Shown here in pieces: positions 61,549 to 64,000 of a stretch of DNA of 64,000 bases; position 1 is the first letter of the stretch, and each line of letters starts with the position of its first letter. The notes below the pieces were generated by a model, which worked only from the letters and a program-made list of their open reading frames with translations, made no database searches and was not told the DNA's origin. The position numbers and the translations under genes are program-made. This stretch comes from GCA-2683825 sp965662355 (lineage in GTDB: Bacteria; Planctomycetota; UBA1135; GCA-002686595). The stretch covers positions 1 through 64,000 of the forward strand of contig CBFIHP010000021.1 of the NCBI GenBank assembly GCA_965662355.1, given 5' to 3'.

Positions 61549-62031
61549 ATGATCGACCAGGAATTGCGAACGGTCCTCGGGGAAGCGACACGGATCGTAT
61601 TCGTGTGCTCGGGGAACATGGTTCGATCCGCCTTCGCCGATCTGTACGCAAAGCACATCGGCATCGAGCGCGAGGTCGCCTCGGTCGCCACCACCTACCG
61701 TAATAACGCCCTCTATCCCGAGACCGCCGCGGCCCTGCGGCAGCGCGGTATCGACGCCGGCACGATCCGCTCCTTCCGCCCGACGCACGTGGAGGACGCG
61801 CCGGAGCTCTTCAGGGAGGGAACGCTGCTCTTCGCCATGACGCACTCGCACCTGCATGCGCTGGCCACTTCCCCGGCTTCGCACTGCCCTGTATTTCTCT
61901 TCCCGCGGATCCTGGGCCAGGAACTGGAGATCGCGGACCCGGTGCTGGAAGGGGCGGACTTCGAGGTGACCTTCCGCACCCTCGGGCGCTGCGTCGAGGC
62001 TCTGCGGGACGAGCTCCAGGCACGGACGTAA
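61549..62031 (+). CDS. Low-molecular-weight protein tyrosine phosphatase-like protein
   Basis: Cytoplasmic protein of 160 residues with the LMW-PTP fold. The P-loop is FVCSGNMVRSAF: nucleophile C20 and R26 (C-x5-R-S). The general-acid Asp is in IADPVL (D130 of the DP loop). LFAMTHSHLHAL and FLFPRILGQE fill the conserved places between. The family includes tyrosine phosphatases and arsenate reductases; the lack of further conserved Cys favours a phosphatase or arginine phosphatase. It lies between DUF1638 and the multiheme cytochrome, with the latter starting 2 bases after its stop. Confidence 0.9.
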   Translation: MIDQELRTVLGEATRIVFVCSGNMVRSAFADLYAKHIGIEREVASVATTYRNNALYPETAAALRQRGIDAGTIRSFRPTHVEDAPELFREGTLLFAMTHSHLHALATSPASHCPVFLFPRILGQELEIADPVLEGADFEVTFRTLGRCVEALRDELQART

Positions 62032-62033
62032 GC

Positions 62034-63800
62034 ATGGGGCATACGCTTTTCATCGCAATCTTCGTCGTCGCGCTATGGGTCTCTGGCTCGCAGGCCGCAG
62101 CTGCCCAGGAACAGGCTGCAAGAGTCGAGGACTCCTTCGGCGGGAAGTGCTCGGACTGTCACGAGCACCTCGTCGATAGCTACGCCAAGACGGGCATGGC
62201 CCGCGCCCTCGAAGCGCTGCGGCCCGGAGAGCTGGCCGGCCTTCTGGGCGTCGAGGACAAGAACGGTTTGCGCTATCACTTCGAAGGCGCCCGCCTGGTC
62301 GAGACGCGCGCGGCCAAAGCAGGCGCGCCACCCCACCGTGACTCGGCGCCCCTCGTCTTCGCCATCGGGGCCGGCATGCTGGATCGCTCCTACGCGGCCA
62401 GGAAGAACGAGCGCCTCTGGTTCGCTCCGCTCGAGGTCGTTTCAGAGACGAAAGGACGTGCGCGACACGCGGCCCTGTCACCGCCCCACACGATCCACCC
62501 CGATTCACGCTTCACGGTGCCGATCACGCCCGAGTGTCTCGCCTGTCACACCGATTCCCCACCGCCCCGGGATTGGCCCCTGAACCGCGCGCCGGCAAAG
62601 GAGCTTTGGCAACCCACCGGGATCTCGTGCGCCGCATGTCATTCCCATGGCGAAGAGCACATGCAATGGCGTCTGCAGAACCTCTCGGGGGATACCCCGG
62701 AGACTCCCGACCCCGTTCTCAACCCGGGACGTCTCGAGCGGACGAAGAATCTCTCGGTGTGCGCGGCCTGCCATCTGCAGGGTGATGCGCGTATCGAATT
62801 GAAACCGGGTCGCGTCGGTCCACCCGCTCCCGGTGGTGACCTGCTCGAACAGCGCGAGATCTTCGTCGCTGCCCGACCCACGAATGAAATCGGGTTCGTC
62901 AGCCATGTCGAGCGACTGGTGCTTTCGCGCTGCTATCTCGGAACCGGGTCCGGAGTCGACGGGCTCAGCTGCACGAGCTGCCACGACCCGCATCGCTCGC
63001 TCCAGGATCCGGTCGAACGCACGCGTGTGCGTGCTGCTTGCTCGCAGTGCCACGATTCCGCGGCGCCCGTGCACGCGACCTGCTCGATGCCGCTCGCGCG
63101 ACGCGCTTCACGCGACTGCGTCGATTGTCACATGCGGAAGACCGGCGTGTTCGATGTCGAAGCCGTCGAGATTCACGACCATTGGATCCGCAAGGACCCC
63201 GGCCCGAAGAGTCGCCCCGGCCCACTTCGCTTTCCCGAGTCTCCAACCGGCGACTGGAAGGCATTCCGCTGGCCGGACGTACCAGCGCCTGCCCATCATG
63301 GCGATCCGGGGTTGCGCTTGATGGCTCTGTATCACGGCAGCCATTTTCAACAGGTCGGCCCGCTCATGAATCAGCGCTCTCTCTTCGCGGGTAAGCTGGC
63401 CATGTACCACCACGCGCGCGCCATGCTCTTCGAGCTCTCGGGTCAGTTCGAAGAGGCGCTGGCCGAGTACCGAATCGCCATACGCATCGATCCCGACCTC
63501 GCGGAGTCGGTCAGCAACCTGGGGTTGCTGCATGGCCGCCTGGGGAACACGAAGACCGCACTGCGCGTGCTCGATACCTTGATCGCGAGGCACCCCCTGG
63601 CCGATGGCGCCCTGCGCAATCGTGCCGTGATCAAACGTGCCAGCGGTGACACGCAGGGATTCCTGGCCGATTTCGAGGCCGCACAGAAGCTCCTGCCCAG
63701 GGCCGATCTCGCCCGCATCCTGGCCGAAGAATGGAAGAAGCAGGGCCGCAGCGACAAGGCGAACTACTGGCAAGCCGAAGCGGAACGTCTAGCGCGCTAG
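62034..63800 (+). CDS. Exported seven-heme c-type cytochrome with TPR domain
   Basis: Predicted periplasmic or surface electron carrier of 588 residues. The signal peptide (FIAIFVVALWVSGSQAAAA) ends near residue 24. Seven C-x-x-C-H heme sites begin at Cys 39, 168, 199, 243, 313, 336 and 362. Additional His residues (HSH, HDPH, HIHP-like) can serve as distal ligands. Residues about 430-565 are TPRs (ALAEYRIAIRIDPDLAESVS, ALRVLDTLIARHPLADGALR), a fusion that recurs in Planctomycetota and related groups. Electron donor and acceptor are unknown. It starts 2 bases after the phosphatase stop, so the three genes may be one operon. Confidence 0.92.
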   Translation: MGHTLFIAIFVVALWVSGSQAAAAQEQAARVEDSFGGKCSDCHEHLVDSYAKTGMARALEALRPGELAGLLGVEDKNGLRYHFEGARLVETRAAKAGAPPHRDSAPLVFAIGAGMLDRSYAARKNERLWFAPLEVVSETKGRARHAALSPPHTIHPDSRFTVPITPECLACHTDSPPPRDWPLNRAPAKELWQPTGISCAACHSHGEEHMQWRLQNLSGDTPETPDPVLNPGRLERTKNLSVCAACHLQGDARIELKPGRVGPPAPGGDLLEQREIFVAARPTNEIGFVSHVERLVLSRCYLGTGSGVDGLSCTSCHDPHRSLQDPVERTRVRAACSQCHDSAAPVHATCSMPLARRASRDCVDCHMRKTGVFDVEAVEIHDHWIRKDPGPKSRPGPLRFPESPTGDWKAFRWPDVPAPAHHGDPGLRLMALYHGSHFQQVGPLMNQRSLFAGKLAMYHHARAMLFELSGQFEEALAEYRIAIRIDPDLAESVSNLGLLHGRLGNTKTALRVLDTLIARHPLADGALRNRAVIKRASGDTQGFLADFEAAQKLLPRADLARILAEEWKKQGRSDKANYWQAEAERLAR

Positions 63801-63843
63801 ATCGATTCTGGGTTTGATGGAGCCAGGCGCATCGATCTCGCCC

Positions 63844-63883
63844 AAAACGAAAAAACCCCACGCCTCGAAAGAGACGCAGGGTT
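63844..63883 (-). terminator. Rho-independent terminator of the gene running off the right edge
   Basis: An imperfect hairpin (63854-63883, arms AACCC..CG.CTC and GAG.CG..GGGTT, GAAA loop) is followed on the minus strand by GGTTTTTTCGTTTT. It serves the partial minus-strand gene ending at 63909. Confidence 0.65.
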
Positions 63884-63908
63884 GTCCGAGTCGCTACCGG
63901 GGTAAGAC

Positions 63909-64000
63909 CTAGTAACCGAGAATCGCCTCGAAGGCGTTGCACAGATTCAATACGCCGCCCGTGACGGTGCCGCCCTGGAAGTAGCCCGTGCGGCCGAGGA
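63909..64000 (-). CDS. C-terminal fragment of a protein, 3' partial gene
   Basis: Minus-strand frame open at the window edge and ending in TAG at 63909. It encodes LGRTGYFQGGTVTGGVLNLC followed by NAFEAILGY. The Gly/Thr-rich end looks like the tail of a secreted protein, and a terminator lies just downstream, which supports a real gene. Family cannot be told from 29 residues. Confidence 0.6.
   Translation of the reverse strand, partial: LGRTGYFQGGTVTGGVLNLCNAFEAILGY

Noticed and set aside
1..64000. CRISPR arrays, insertion sequences, prophage or integron genes
   Set aside because: No regularly spaced repeats, transposase, integrase or phage-like genes were seen.

Overview
The window is high-GC, gene-dense bacterial DNA with about 50 protein genes and two tRNA genes. 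The organism has a Gram-negative envelope: an RND pump, a TonB receptor with its own TonB, many lipoproteins and a lipid-flippase-like ABC transporter. Several features point to Planctomycetota: secreted FG-GAP/VCBS and PQQ-type propeller proteins, a Ser/Thr kinase with TPRs, a TPR multiheme cytochrome, a subtilase ending in cysteine-bracketed D-x-N-x-N-G calcium loops, and a split PntAA/AB/B transhydrogenase. This is inference from content, not a phylogeny. Two runs of N (3142-3239, 6675-6773) suggest a scaffolded draft or metagenome assembly.

Layout. 1-7 kb: RND pump end, M14 peptidase, Na/Pi cotransporter, tRNA-Pro. 7-12 kb: a protein with two serine-beta-lactamase-like domains, two small membrane proteins, gpsA-plsY. 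12-17 kb: hydantoinase A-like protein, TonB receptor and TonB, tRNA-Gly. 17-25 kb, all minus: thiD, DHH phosphoesterase, sugar isomerase-like protein, a eukaryote-like purB, VanZ, RsbW-like ATPase, nadC, helix-hairpin-helix protein, FlhG-like ATPase. 25-32 kb: degenerate nuclease-like protein, subtilase, ruvC diverging from a fused ispDF, ABC exporter. 32-40.5 kb: a block of secreted proteins that includes two parvulin/SurA-like paralogues, a PpiC-like lipoprotein and two gluzincin-like proteins, one of them degenerate. 40.5-52 kb: pnt operon, SGNH hydrolase, kinase-TolB-TPR protein, typA, a YgfK-like iron-sulfur protein lacking the usual flavin domain. 52-60.5 kb: PQQ propeller protein, then a six-gene minus-strand unit (response regulator, ABC ATPase, permease, two-PDZ lipoprotein, two VCBS proteins). 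60.5-64 kb: a structured non-coding stretch, DUF1638, LMW phosphatase, seven-heme cytochrome with TPRs, and the end of another gene.

Two things stand out. (1) Thirteen start codons have a TANNNT hexamer ending 6-10 bases upstream, many at exactly 7. That is the geometry of leaderless transcripts, it occurs far more often than expected at this base composition, and it helps choose several GTG/TTG starts. (2) Two loci look like undescribed envelope systems: the regulator-ABC-PDZ-VCBS unit and the parvulin-like/gluzincin cluster. Their functions are inferred only from architecture and neighbourhood.
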